From Pseudomonadota bacterium (lineage in GTDB: Bacteria > Pseudomonadota > Gammaproteobacteria > Burkholderiales > Burkholderiaceae): a DNA stretch of 49,925 bases. Numbering within the stretch: the stretch's first letter is position 1; every line of letters starts with the position of its first letter. Positions 28,496 through 36,682 of this stretch are shown here, in pieces. The notes below the pieces were generated by a model that saw only the letters and a list, made by a program, of their open reading frames with translations, did not search any database and had not been told where the DNA came from. Position numbers and translations under genes: made by a program. The stretch is taken from assembly GCA_021783435.1 (NCBI GenBank), contig JAJXUC010000012.1:1-49925 (forward strand), read 5' to 3'.

Positions 28496-28522
28496 AAAAA
28501 AATACCCGGGCAGAGCCCGGGT
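28496..28522 (-). terminator. Rho-independent terminator after tRNA-Thr
   Basis: Read leftward, a perfect 7-bp stem ACCCGGG/CCCGGGT with a 5-base loop (28504-28522) is followed by a U-rich tail ending in seven Us (28496-28502). It is a textbook intrinsic terminator and closes the leftward petABC-sspA-sspB-tRNA unit, or a small RNA started just upstream. Confidence 0.85.
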
Positions 28523-28558
28523 GAATTGCACACTCCCTGAAAGAGCTGTTTAAAGCTC
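28496..28558 (-). ncRNA. Candidate small RNA next to tRNA-Thr
   Basis: Read leftward, TAGACA (28593-28588) and CAGAAT (28570-28565) are spaced by exactly 17 bases, a reasonable sigma-70 promoter. Transcription from about 28558 would give a 60-nt RNA with one hairpin (GAGCT/AGCTC, 28543-28558) and the strong terminator. It could equally be just the 3' end of the sspB-tRNA transcript. No known sRNA family was recognised. Confidence 0.25.
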
Positions 28559-28646
28559 AGTCACATTCTGATACAAGAACGCTGCTTTGTCTACCCCCGT
28601 AAACCCGGACGCAATGCACGATCGAGGTTCGATCTGGAAGGATTCC

Positions 28647-28722
<76 letters not shown>

Positions 28723-28772
28723 AGGGATTTCCGCTGGGGATACGGGGGGCTTCAGGTTGCGATCTCAAGTCC

Positions 28773-29327
28773 TCATTTCACACGCTTGAGATGCCCCCCG
28801 GAAGGTCGTGGAGGAGGATCAACCGGCGGTTCACCCTCGGCTTTGGCTGTATCGGCCGAGTGGGCAGATTGCTCTGGAACTTCTGCGGCCGATGGCATGC
28901 TGTCGGGCACGGCATGAAGATGGCTCGACGACCCTGTTTCAGGCGTCTGCGCCTCTTGGCCTTCGACCGAGCCGGGAGCGGCAGAATCTCCCGTACCGGG
29001 CTCAGGCACGGGAAACGCCATGCCCTGACCGTTCTCGCGGGCGTAGATCGCGGTGATATGGCTCACTGGCACGAGGATGTCGCGGGCGACTCCGCCGAAG
29101 CGTGCCTTGAAACGCACGTCGTCATGCCCGATCTTCAGGCCTGTGGTGGCGCCGAAACTGATGTTGAGCACAATTTCACCGTTTTTGACATGCTCGCGGG
29201 GGACCCGTACCAGACTGTCCACGTGAACAGCCAGATAGGGCGTCAGTCCGTTGTCGGTGCACCATTCGTAAAGGGCACGCAACAAGTAGGGCTTGGTCGA
29301 GCTTGGATGTTCAGCCGAGGTGGTCAT
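28773..29327 (-). CDS. sspB: ClpXP protease specificity-enhancing factor SspB
   Basis: SspB tethers ssrA-tagged proteins and RseA fragments to ClpX. The 184-residue protein has the substrate-binding domain (about 10-110; KPYLLRALYEWCTDNGLTPY, VNGEI-like VKNGEIVLNIS, FGGVARDILVPVSHITAIYA). A long acidic, Pro/Ser-rich linker follows, then a C-terminal ClpX-binding tail ending GGHLKRVK. It follows sspA by 20 bases, the classical sspAB pair. The ATG at 29327 is chosen by homology. Confidence 0.95.
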   Translation of the reverse strand: MTTSAEHPSSTKPYLLRALYEWCTDNGLTPYLAVHVDSLVRVPREHVKNGEIVLNISFGATTGLKIGHDDVRFKARFGGVARDILVPVSHITAIYARENGQGMAFPVPEPGTGDSAAPGSVEGQEAQTPETGSSSHLHAVPDSMPSAAEVPEQSAHSADTAKAEGEPPVDPPPRPSGGHLKRVK

Positions 29328-29347
29328 GACTCTTCCTGACACCGTCT

Positions 29348-29959
29348 TTACTTGCGCATGACCTTTTCCGAGGGCGTGAGCGCCTCGATATAGGCAGGGC
29401 GCTGGAAAATGCGCTCGGCATACTTGGAAAGCGGTGCGGCTGATTTGGGCAGATCGATGCCATAGTGGTCCAAGCGCCAGAGCAGAGGCGCAATGGACAC
29501 GTCGAGCATGGAGAAATCGTCACCCAACATGAAACGGTTCTTGGTAAAGATGGGCGCCAGCTGAGTCAGGCGGTCACGAATCGCCGTTCTGGCCTTTTCC
29601 ATCGCCTTTTCATTGGTTTTGCTGGCACGCGACTCGAGCGTGCTGACGTGCACGAACAATTCCTTTTCGAAATTGAACAGGAACAAACGCACCCGGGCAC
29701 GCGCGACCGGGTCTCCGGGCATGAGTTGAGGATGCGGAAAACGCTCGTCGATGTACTCGTTGATGATGTTCGATTCGTACAGGATGAGGTCACGCTCGAC
29801 CAGAATGGGCACCTGACCGTAGGGGTTCATGACGTTCACATCTTCAGGCTTGTTGAAGAGATCGACATCACGAATTTCGAAATCCATGCCCTTTTCGAAC
29901 AGGACAAAACGGCAACGCTGCGAGAATGGGCAGGTCGTGCCTGAATAAAGCACCATCAT
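29348..29959 (-). CDS. sspA: Stringent starvation protein A (SspA)
   Basis: SspA is a glutathione-S-transferase-fold protein that binds RNA polymerase and helps in stress survival. The 203-residue protein starts MMVLYSGTTCPFSQRCRFVL and contains DLFNKPEDVNVMNPYGQVPI, YESNIINEYIDERFPHP and the C-terminal all-helical half with FMLGDDFSMLDVSIAPLLWR. CAGGAG lies 9 bases before the first ATG (29959); the second ATG (29956) is equally usable. Three hairpins lie between petC and this gene. Confidence 0.96.
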   Translation of the reverse strand: MMVLYSGTTCPFSQRCRFVLFEKGMDFEIRDVDLFNKPEDVNVMNPYGQVPILVERDLILYESNIINEYIDERFPHPQLMPGDPVARARVRLFLFNFEKELFVHVSTLESRASKTNEKAMEKARTAIRDRLTQLAPIFTKNRFMLGDDFSMLDVSIAPLLWRLDHYGIDLPKSAAPLSKYAERIFQRPAYIEALTPSEKVMRK

Positions 29960-29974
29960 GAGAGGCGACTCCTG

Positions 29975-30006
29975 AAAAAGCGAAGGGAGTGAGCATGCTC
30001 ACCCCC
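29975..30006 (-). terminator. Weak terminator or leader hairpin before sspA
   Basis: Read leftward, the inverted repeat around the perfect palindrome GTGAGCATGCTCAC (29989-30002) extends to a 10-bp stem with one mismatch and is followed by TTCGC and five Us. It lies just upstream of the sspA ribosome-binding site, so it might reduce read-through from petABC or regulate sspA translation. It is too weak to be called a definite terminator. Confidence 0.4.
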
Positions 30007-30046
30007 GCGACAGCCGACCCCGAAAGTCGGACCTATGGACACTGCT

Positions 30047-30070
30047 GCCAAGCACCCGTAGGTGCTTGGC
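30047..30070 (-). terminator. Strong hairpin just after petC
   Basis: A perfect 10-bp stem GCCAAGCACC/GGTGCTTGGC with a 4-base loop lies 5 bases after the petC stop codon. There is no U-run, so it probably protects the 3' end of the petABC messenger or helps pausing rather than acting as an efficient intrinsic terminator. A smaller hairpin (CCGAC/GTCGG, 30014-30030) follows. Confidence 0.6.
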
Positions 30071-30074
30071 TCAA

Positions 30075-30863
30075 CTAACTCACATCTTTCCAATAATCGG
30101 ACTTGAGGCGCCAGGTGATGAAGGTGAACAAGGCCAAAAAGAGCAAGACGATAACGCCGAGTCGCTTGCGCTCGAGTTGGTCCGGTTCGGCCATCCATTG
30201 CATATAGGCCACGAGATCGGCAACTTGTGAATCATACTGCGTTGGACTCAAACTTCCAGGGGTGAGCTGCTCGTAATCGACAAACCGCTTGAGTTGGAGA
30301 CCTGGGGAGGCTGGGTCATTCGTGAGCGCAAACTTCGCGGCGCGCTCTCCCTGCAAGGGCCAGAGCGGGTTGGGCATGGCGACGCCGGGAAGCACCAGGT
30401 TGTTCCAGCCGGTGGGACGCGTGGAATCGCGGTAAAACGATAGCAGATAGGTATACAGGAAATCGGCACCCGAACCACGATGGGAGGCCAGTGCCCGCTC
30501 GATCACGCTCAAATCAGGCGGCGAGGCGCCGAACCAGGCCGCGGCTTGAGCTGGCGTCATCGCGACTTTCATCGTATCCCCAAGTCTGGGTTCGCTGAAC
30601 ATCAGGTATTCCTGCACTTGGTCTGCCGTCAAGCCAATGCTGCGCAAACGCTCGTAGCGCATGTACTTGGCGCTGTGGCAGTTCAAGCAATAGTTGACGA
30701 AGAGCTTGGCGCCGTTTTGCAGTGCCAGCAGGTCATTCACACGGTAGGGCGCGTGTTCCAGCGGAATGCTGGCTTGCTCTGAGGCTGCCTGCGCTGCCAC
30801 TGCGCCGCAACTCAGCCCCAGGGCCAACGCCAAACGCAGGAGCCAGCGGAATGGATGGGTCAT
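30075..30863 (-). CDS. petC: Cytochrome c1 subunit of the bc1 complex
   Basis: Cytochrome c1 passes electrons from the Rieske centre to soluble cytochrome c in the periplasm. The 262-residue precursor has a signal peptide (WLLRLALALGLSCGAVAAQA), the haem motif CLNCH in KLFVNYCLNCHSAKYMRYER, a likely methionine ligand in LPGVAMPNPLW and a C-terminal membrane anchor (LGVIVLLFLALFTFITWRL). The start is the ATG at 30863, 8 bases after petB. It is last in petABC. Confidence 0.96.
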   Translation of the reverse strand: MTHPFRWLLRLALALGLSCGAVAAQAASEQASIPLEHAPYRVNDLLALQNGAKLFVNYCLNCHSAKYMRYERLRSIGLTADQVQEYLMFSEPRLGDTMKVAMTPAQAAAWFGASPPDLSVIERALASHRGSGADFLYTYLLSFYRDSTRPTGWNNLVLPGVAMPNPLWPLQGERAAKFALTNDPASPGLQLKRFVDYEQLTPGSLSPTQYDSQVADLVAYMQWMAEPDQLERKRLGVIVLLFLALFTFITWRLKSDYWKDVS

Positions 30864-30871
30864 GATCAAGC

Positions 30872-32281
30872 TCAATGGGGGTTGTAGACGAGGCGTTCGG
30901 GCACGGCCTTGCACGTGCCGAGTCCGGTCCACCAGGGCATCAGCCACAGGAAGCCGAAGTAGATGAACGTGCAACTGACCGAAATCCAGTAACCCACGGG
31001 CGATGGCTCGGAGATGCCGAAGTAGCCGAGCACGATGAAGTCCAGGGCAAACAGGATCAACAGCGACAAATGCCACTTCGGCCGGTAGCGCATGGACTTC
31101 ACCGGCGCATGGTCTAGCCATGGCAAGAAAAACAGCGAGACGACCGCCCCGCCCATCACCACCACGCCCCAGAACTTGGCATCCACCGTAGCCATGGCCC
31201 AGAGCAAAAAAGCCATCCCCACGGCCAACACCACCAGGCGTTCGATGCGGCGGCGAAGACTCCATGCCCCCCACAGCGCTGCGGCTGTGAGCACCGCCAT
31301 CCACAAGTGGACCGAGGTGGTGGTGGTGGCCCTCAGCATGGAATAAAAGGGGGTGAAGTACCAGACCGGGGCGATGTGCGGCGGGGTTTTCAACGGATCG
31401 GCCGGGATGAAGTTGTTGTGCTCCAGGAAATAGCCTCCGAAGGTCGGCGCAAAGAACAGCACGGCACTGAAGATGGTGAGGAAGGCCGACAACCCGAAGA
31501 GGTCGTGCACGGTGAAATAGGGGTGGAAGGGAATGCCATCTCGCGGATTGCCGCGCGCATCCTTGTTGACCTTGATCTCGATGCCGTCCGGATTGTTGGA
31601 ACCCACTTGATGCAGCGCAATGATGTGTGCCCCCACCAGCCCGATGAGCAACAGCGGTATGGCAATGACGTGGAAGGCAAAGAAGCGGTTGAGCGTGGCA
31701 TCGCTCACGACATAGTCGCCCCGAATCCACAGCGAGAGATCGGGGCCGATAAAAGGAATGGCGGAAAAGAGGTTGACGATGACCTGCGCCCCCCAGAACG
31801 ACATCTGCCCCCAGGGCAGGAGGTAGCCGAAGAAGGCTTCAGCCATGAGGCAGAGGAAGATGAGGCAGCCGAAAACCCAGACCAGTTCGCGCGGCTTGCG
31901 GTACGAGCCATAGAGCAGGCCGCGGAACATGTGCATGTAGATGATGACGAAAAAGGCCGACGCTCCGGTGGAATGGATGTAGCGGATGAGCCATCCCCAG
32001 CTCACGTCGCGCATGATGTACTCGACCGAGCCGAACGCCAGTGCGGCGTCGGGCTTGTAGTGCATGACCAGGAAGATGCCGCTGACGATTTGAATCGCCA
32101 GCACGACGATGGCCAGCGAGCCGAAGTAGTACCAGAAATTCAGATTCTTCGGCGCGTAATACGCGCTCAGATGAGCCGCCCACAAGGCCGAGAATGGAAA
32201 CCGGTCGTCAATCCATTGCCGCAAACCGCCGCGCGTTGCAGCGACAGGTGCACCGGCGTCTGGCAAAGTTTGTTCAGCCAT
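30872..32281 (-). CDS. petB: Cytochrome b subunit of the bc1 complex
   Basis: A 469-residue integral membrane protein with eight or more helices, binding two haems b and forming the quinol oxidation and quinone reduction sites. The first half has IHSTGASAFFVIIYMHMFRG and LPWGQMSFWGAQVI; the second set of histidines lies in FFAFHVIAIPLLLIGLVGAH, followed by HQVGSNNPDGIE. The Qo-site motif, usually PEWY, reads PVWY here. An extended C-terminal region with further helices is present, as in other full-length b chains of this group. The ATG at 32281 (MAEQTLPDAG) fits homology. Confidence 0.97.
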   Translation of the reverse strand: MAEQTLPDAGAPVAATRGGLRQWIDDRFPFSALWAAHLSAYYAPKNLNFWYYFGSLAIVVLAIQIVSGIFLVMHYKPDAALAFGSVEYIMRDVSWGWLIRYIHSTGASAFFVIIYMHMFRGLLYGSYRKPRELVWVFGCLIFLCLMAEAFFGYLLPWGQMSFWGAQVIVNLFSAIPFIGPDLSLWIRGDYVVSDATLNRFFAFHVIAIPLLLIGLVGAHIIALHQVGSNNPDGIEIKVNKDARGNPRDGIPFHPYFTVHDLFGLSAFLTIFSAVLFFAPTFGGYFLEHNNFIPADPLKTPPHIAPVWYFTPFYSMLRATTTTSVHLWMAVLTAAALWGAWSLRRRIERLVVLAVGMAFLLWAMATVDAKFWGVVVMGGAVVSLFFLPWLDHAPVKSMRYRPKWHLSLLILFALDFIVLGYFGISEPSPVGYWISVSCTFIYFGFLWLMPWWTGLGTCKAVPERLVYNPH

Positions 32282-32303
32282 GCGTGTCTCTCCGTTTGGG
32301 CCA

Positions 32304-32882
32304 TCAGGCCTTGTATTCGCCGAGAAGAATTTTTCGGTCGTTGATGTAGTGATACGGCGGCACCACCAGGTTGTCGGGCGCGGGCATGTTCTTGAAGACG
32401 CGCGCGGCCAGGTCGAATTCGGAACCGTGGCAAGGGCACAGGAAGCCGCCTTGCCAGTCGCTCGGCAGCGAGGGCTGCGGTCCGGGAGTGAAGCGGTCCA
32501 CGGGGGAGCAGCCCAGATGCGTGCAAATGCCCACGACAACGAGATACTCGGGCTTGATCGAGCGCCATTGGTTTTGCGCCCAGGCCGGCGTGGGGAAGGC
32601 GGTGCGCTGAGACAGCGGATCGGCCACGAGAGACTGTGTCACGTTCAGCGAGGACAGCATTTGCGGCGTGCGGCGCAGGAACCAGACCGGCTGCCCGCGC
32701 CACAACACGGTCATTTTTTCAGCAGGGCGCAAATGGCCGATGTCCACCTCGATGGGTCCGCCCTCGGCCCTGGCCTTGGCCGAGGGTTCCATGGATTCGA
32801 TAAACGGCACGGCAGTAGCGGCACCCGCGACGCAGGTGGCGGCCCCAGTTGCGATCAACCAAATTCGGCGTTGGGAATCCAT
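32304..32882 (-). CDS. petA: Rieske iron-sulfur subunit of the bc1 complex
   Basis: The Rieske protein moves electrons from quinol to cytochrome c1 through a 2Fe-2S cluster. The 192-residue protein has a Tat-like N-terminus (twin arginine in MDSQRRIWLIATG) that also serves as membrane anchor. The two cluster-binding boxes CTHLGC and CPCHGSEFD follow. It is first in petABC, 22 bases before petB. I chose the ATG at 32882; an upstream in-frame ATG at 32939 adds 19 atypical residues. Export through the Tat system would use the tatABC genes in this window or equivalents. Confidence 0.96.
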   Translation of the reverse strand: MDSQRRIWLIATGAATCVAGAATAVPFIESMEPSAKARAEGGPIEVDIGHLRPAEKMTVLWRGQPVWFLRRTPQMLSSLNVTQSLVADPLSQRTAFPTPAWAQNQWRSIKPEYLVVVGICTHLGCSPVDRFTPGPQPSLPSDWQGGFLCPCHGSEFDLAARVFKNMPAPDNLVVPPYHYINDRKILLGEYKA

Positions 32883-32967
32883 CGTTTCAAGGGTGTAGTG
32901 AAGCCGTGGAATTCTGGTCCCCCAGGATGAATTTCGCATTAGGAAAAGTCTGTATAAGAACTCACTG

Positions 32968-32997
32968 ATTTAGGGGTTACGGATTGCGTTTTGTCAA
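32968..32997 (-). promoter_or_regulatory. Possible petABC promoter
   Basis: Read leftward, a perfect -35 hexamer TTGACA (32997-32992) is followed after 18 bases by CTAAAT, a poor -10. A better -10-like TATACA lies further down (32956-32951) but has no matching -35. One of these probably drives petABC; the call is tentative. Confidence 0.3.
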
Positions 32998-33168
32998 TTA
33001 ACGCCTTGTTGCACCGCAATAATGCGCTGTCACATGGGTTGATCATCTCACGAAATCGACCAAACTTTTCGAGGTAGCAACCCGTCTCGCGCTTTACAAA
33101 GGTGTCCAACGCAAGCGCTGGGCGGTACATTCGGACACCCTTCGCCTATCAACCACGGGAGAGACACA

Positions 33169-33591
33169 ATGAGCTTGCTGACTGATTTCAAGGAGTTTGC
33201 CGTCAAAGGCAATGTGATCGATCTGGCTGTTGCCGTGATCATCGGTGGCGCCTTCGGGAAAATCGTGGAGGCACTGGTGGGTGACATCATCATGCCGGTG
33301 GTTGGAGCCATCATCGGCAAGATTGATTTCTCGAACTTTTTTATTCCGCTGGGCGCAGTTCCCGCTGGAACGGAGATGACCCTTGCCGCCTTGAAAAAGG
33401 CGAACGTTCCCGTCCTGGCCTATGGCGACTTCATCACCATCGCCATCAACTTCCTGATCTTGGCTTTCATCATCTTCATGATGGTCCGGCTCATCAGCAA
33501 GCTCAAGCGCGCTCAACCCCCGGCACCGCCCGCAGCCGATCCCGAGGAAATCGTGTTGCTACGAGACATTCGCGACGCGCTCAAGCGCTGA
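33169..33591 (+). CDS. mscL: Large-conductance mechanosensitive channel MscL
   Basis: MscL opens under membrane tension to release solutes during osmotic downshock. The 140-residue protein has the N-terminal amphipathic helix [22 protein letters not shown]1 with [20 protein letters not shown], a periplasmic loop, TM2 ([19 protein letters not shown]) and a C-terminal charged helix ending [17 protein letters not shown]. An ATG preceded by GGGAGAGACACA sets the start. It stands alone and converges with pdxA. Confidence 0.97.
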   Translation: MSLLTDFKEFAVKGNVIDLAVAVIIGGAFGKIVEALVGDIIMPVVGAIIGKIDFSNFFIPLGAVPAGTEMTLAALKKANVPVLAYGDFITIAINFLILAFIIFMMVRLISKLKRAQPPAPPAADPEEIVLLRDIRDALKR

Positions 33592-33599
33592 AACAAGCG

Positions 33600-34625
33600 C
33601 TAGGCGAAGCGGCTGAGTTGCCGCGCCATGGCAAGGGCACTCACCAAGCTGGCAGGATTGGCGCATCCACGGCCTGCCAGATCGAACGCCGTGCCGTGGT
33701 CGGGGCTGGTGCGCACGAAGGGCAAGCCGAGGGTGACATTCACGCCCGCGTCGAGCCCCATGTATTTCACCGGAATCAGGCCATGGTCGTGCAGCATGGC
33801 GATCACGACGTCGAACTCACCCGCGTGCCCCGGGGCATTGCGGGCGCGCATGAACACCGTGTCGGGAGCGTGCGGTCCGCTGGCATCGATGCCCTCGGCG
33901 CGCGCCTGCCTGATGGCGGGTGCAAGAATGCGAATCTCTTCATCGCCGAACAAACCCCCTTCACCCGCATGCGGGTTCAGGCCGGCCACGGCAAGGCGCG
34001 GATGCGGCTGGCCCCAGCGCTGGGCGGCGACATGCGTGATGCGCAACGTCTCGAGAACGGCTTCGAACGTGACAGCATCAAGCGCCTCGCGAACGCTCAT
34101 GTGGATGGTGACAAGCACGGTTCGCAGCTCGTCATTGGCCAGCATCATGCGCACGGGCATACCACCTGCCAGATGCTGCAGCAACTCGGTATGGCCTGGA
34201 AAAGGCACACCCGCCGCATGCAAGGCCTCCTTGTGAATGGGCGCCGTGACCACGGCGGCGACCTCCCCACGCAACGCCGCATGCGTGGCGGTGACGATGG
34301 CGGCATGCGCTGCCGCGCCGGCTCGTGCGTCGACTCGCCCGGCGACGAGATCGCGCAGTGATTCGGGCTCCAGACCATGCGCCTGCAGCACGGGAATCAC
34401 GCCGGGAGGCAGGTTTTGCCATTGCGTCATGTGCTCGATACGCGCCACGCTCGATCCCAAGGCACCAGGAATGTCAACACCGGCGGCGGCCGCAGCAATG
34501 ACTTGGGCATCGCCCACCACGACGCAATCCTGCGCCTGTCCGGCGGCGAAGGCCTTGATGATGATTTCCGGGCCGATGCCTGCCGCATCTCCCATGGTGA
34601 TGGCCAAGGGCCGTGGCGGGTTCAT
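33600..34625 (-). CDS. pdxA: 4-hydroxythreonine-4-phosphate dehydrogenase
   Basis: PdxA oxidises 4-phosphohydroxy-L-threonine in vitamin B6 synthesis. The 341-residue protein has the family opening LAITMGDAAGIGPEIIIKAF, then VVTAPIHKEAL, the metal-ligand region GHTELLQHLAGG, LNPHAGEGGLFGDEE and HDHGLIPVKYMGLDAGVNVT with RTSPDHGTAFD. The start ATG overlaps the stop of the Nif3-like gene by 4 bases (ATGA), so the two are coupled. Plain PdxA is favoured over the PdxA2 branch by gene context and motifs. Confidence 0.95.
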   Translation of the reverse strand: MNPPRPLAITMGDAAGIGPEIIIKAFAAGQAQDCVVVGDAQVIAAAAAGVDIPGALGSSVARIEHMTQWQNLPPGVIPVLQAHGLEPESLRDLVAGRVDARAGAAAHAAIVTATHAALRGEVAAVVTAPIHKEALHAAGVPFPGHTELLQHLAGGMPVRMMLANDELRTVLVTIHMSVREALDAVTFEAVLETLRITHVAAQRWGQPHPRLAVAGLNPHAGEGGLFGDEEIRILAPAIRQARAEGIDASGPHAPDTVFMRARNAPGHAGEFDVVIAMLHDHGLIPVKYMGLDAGVNVTLGLPFVRTSPDHGTAFDLAGRGCANPASLVSALAMARQLSRFA

Positions 34626-35371
34626 GCCGGATTGTCGATGTCGATGAAGACGTGTTCGATGCCGAAACTGCGTTCCAGATGCTCGCCTAGCGCCTGCACG
34701 CCGTAGCGTTCGGTGGCGTGGTGGCCGCAGGCCAGGTAGGCGATGCCCATCTCGCGGGCGAAGTGCGCCGTGGGCTCGGAAATCTCGCCGCTGATGTAGG
34801 TGTTCGCGCCGGCGGCATGGGCCTGCTCGATCCAGCCCTGCGCTGCTCCAGTGCACCAAGCCAGGCGGCCGACTCGCGCTGCGGGATCGCCCACCAGCAG
34901 GGGCGCGCGTTCGAGCTTGCGCGTGAGTTCTACGACCAGATCGGCCAGTGTTTCCTGTGCGGGTGCCGAGCCCAGCCAGCCCAGGTCCTGCTTGCCAAAA
35001 CGGCCATCGGGCTGCCAGCCCATACCCGCCGCCAATTGGGCGTTGTTGCCCACCTGGGGATGCGCATCCAGCGGCAGGTGATACGCGAACAAATTGATGT
35101 CGGCCGCAATCAGCGCGGCCAGGCGTTTGTGCTTTTGACCCACCACACACGGATCTTCGCCACGCCAGAACCAGCCGTGATGCACGAGGATGGCGTCGGC
35201 TCCCTGACTGACAGCACGTTCGATCAGCGCGAGACTGGCCGTGACGCCACTGACGACACGGCGGATGTGCGCCCTGCCCTCGACTTGCAAGCCGTTTGGA
35301 CCATAATCCTCGAAGCTATCGGTCCGCAGAAAATCGCGCAGATGGGCAGCTAATTGCTCACGATCGATCAT
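34622..35371 (-). CDS. Nif3-like dinuclear metal centre protein (DUF34/YbgI)
   Basis: A 249-residue member of the Nif3/YbgI family. It has SFEDYGPNGLQVEGRAHIRR, the metal-binding ILVHHGWFWRG, NLFAYHLPLDAHPQVGNNAQ and the C-terminal half with YISGEISEPTAHFAREMGIA, ACGHHATERYGVQAL and HVFIDIDNPA. Proteins of the family bind two metal ions; some have been called GTP cyclohydrolase I type 2, which is doubtful. Its start codon is 17 bases from the divergent htrA start, so both promoters overlap the genes. Confidence 0.92.
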   Translation of the reverse strand: MIDREQLAAHLRDFLRTDSFEDYGPNGLQVEGRAHIRRVVSGVTASLALIERAVSQGADAILVHHGWFWRGEDPCVVGQKHKRLAALIAADINLFAYHLPLDAHPQVGNNAQLAAGMGWQPDGRFGKQDLGWLGSAPAQETLADLVVELTRKLERAPLLVGDPAARVGRLAWCTGAAQGWIEQAHAAGANTYISGEISEPTAHFAREMGIAYLACGHHATERYGVQALGEHLERSFGIEHVFIDIDNPA

Positions 35372-35388
35372 GTTCAGGGAAGGTGGGT

Positions 35389-36597
35389 ATGCGCAGGTTT
35401 TGGTTGATTTTCGCTCAGGCGACGACGATCGCACTGGGCGTGGTGTTCGCGGTGCGGGTCCTGGCGCCGCAATGGCTCGACCGCAGCGCTGGCATTCCAG
35501 ACCCAGCGGGGGTCTTGCAACTGCTGCCGGCAGCACCCGAGCCCCCTGCTGCACCCGCGACCGGCTCCTACAGCGGCGCCGCGCAAAAGGCCATGCCGGC
35601 AGTGGTCTCCGTGACGACGACGCGCGCGCCCAAGCCGGGCCGGGGGTCGTTGTCCGGGCGCTTTTTTGGAGGTTCCGGCGCGCGCACGCCCACGGTCGGG
35701 CTTGGCTCGGGAGTGATCGTCAGCTCCACGGGTTACGTGTTGACCAACAACCATGTAATCGACGGTGCGGAGGAAATTGAAGTCAAGCTGGCGGACGGGC
35801 GCGAGGCCGCCGCTCAGGTCGTGGGCCGCGACCCCGACACCGACTTGGCGGTGCTCAAGATCACGCTGCACGATGTGCCCATGCTGGCCTTCGGCGACGA
35901 GACCCAGGCGCGTGTCGGTGATGTGGTGCTGGCCATTGGCTACCCCTTCGGCGTCGGGCAGACGGTGACGCAGGGCATCGTCAGCGCACTTGGGCGTACG
36001 CAACTGGGCATCAATACCTTCGAGAACTTCATCCAGACGGATGCTGCCATCAATCCCGGCAATTCAGGGGGCGCGCTGGTGGATGTGAACGGCAATCTGC
36101 TGGGCATCAACACCGCGATCTTCTCGCGCTCGGGGGGCTCGCTCGGCATCGGTTTCGCCGTGCCGGCGTCCACAGCGCGCAACGTGCTGCAGCAACTCGT
36201 TCAAAGCGGGCATGTGGTGCGCGGCTGGATTGGCATGGAACCGCGGGACATCAGCCCGCAACTGGCCCAGGCCCTGAGCCTGCCCTTGAGCGACGGGGTG
36301 ATTGTTGCCGCAGTGTTACGCAACGGACCTGCTGACCGCGCCGGGATGCGCGCCGGCGATGTCGTCATCGACATTGCTGGGCAGGCGGTGCACAACACGG
36401 GCCAGTTGCTCAATGCCGTGGCCGCCCTCAAACCTGGCAGCGCCGCCGCAGTGCGCATCTTGCGCCAAGGCCAGGAGCAGCAACTTCGGGTCAAGATCGG
36501 CATCCGGCCGCAAGGATCAGCCATGCTGCGCGATGAGGACAGCGCAAACGCCGAGAGCGACGCACCCTGGAGGTCGGGTGAAAACCGCGCCCGCTGA
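35389..36597 (+). CDS. DegS/AlgW-like trypsin-type serine endoprotease with one PDZ domain
   Basis: A 402-residue HtrA-family protease for the periplasm. An N-terminal membrane anchor (about 5-28), a Pro/Ala linker, the protease domain with H122 (LTNNHVIDGA), D152 (DPDTDLAVLKI) and S226 (NPGNSGGALV), then a single PDZ domain (about 300-385; AGMRAGDVVIDIAGQAVHNT). One PDZ plus an uncleaved anchor is the DegS/AlgW layout, rather than two-PDZ DegP. Such proteases can start regulated proteolysis of anti-sigma factors; no RseA partner is in view. It lies next to tatC, as often in betaproteobacteria. Confidence 0.92.
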   Translation: MRRFWLIFAQATTIALGVVFAVRVLAPQWLDRSAGIPDPAGVLQLLPAAPEPPAAPATGSYSGAAQKAMPAVVSVTTTRAPKPGRGSLSGRFFGGSGARTPTVGLGSGVIVSSTGYVLTNNHVIDGAEEIEVKLADGREAAAQVVGRDPDTDLAVLKITLHDVPMLAFGDETQARVGDVVLAIGYPFGVGQTVTQGIVSALGRTQLGINTFENFIQTDAAINPGNSGGALVDVNGNLLGINTAIFSRSGGSLGIGFAVPASTARNVLQQLVQSGHVVRGWIGMEPRDISPQLAQALSLPLSDGVIVAAVLRNGPADRAGMRAGDVVIDIAGQAVHNTGQLLNAVAALKPGSAAAVRILRQGQEQQLRVKIGIRPQGSAMLRDEDSANAESDAPWRSGENRAR

Positions 36598-36682
36598 CAG
36601 CGTTTCCCCAACCGACTCGGAGCCACTTGTGGGGCATGCGCAACGGCTCACCGAGCCACGGCCCTTTGAGCAGCAACAGTGG

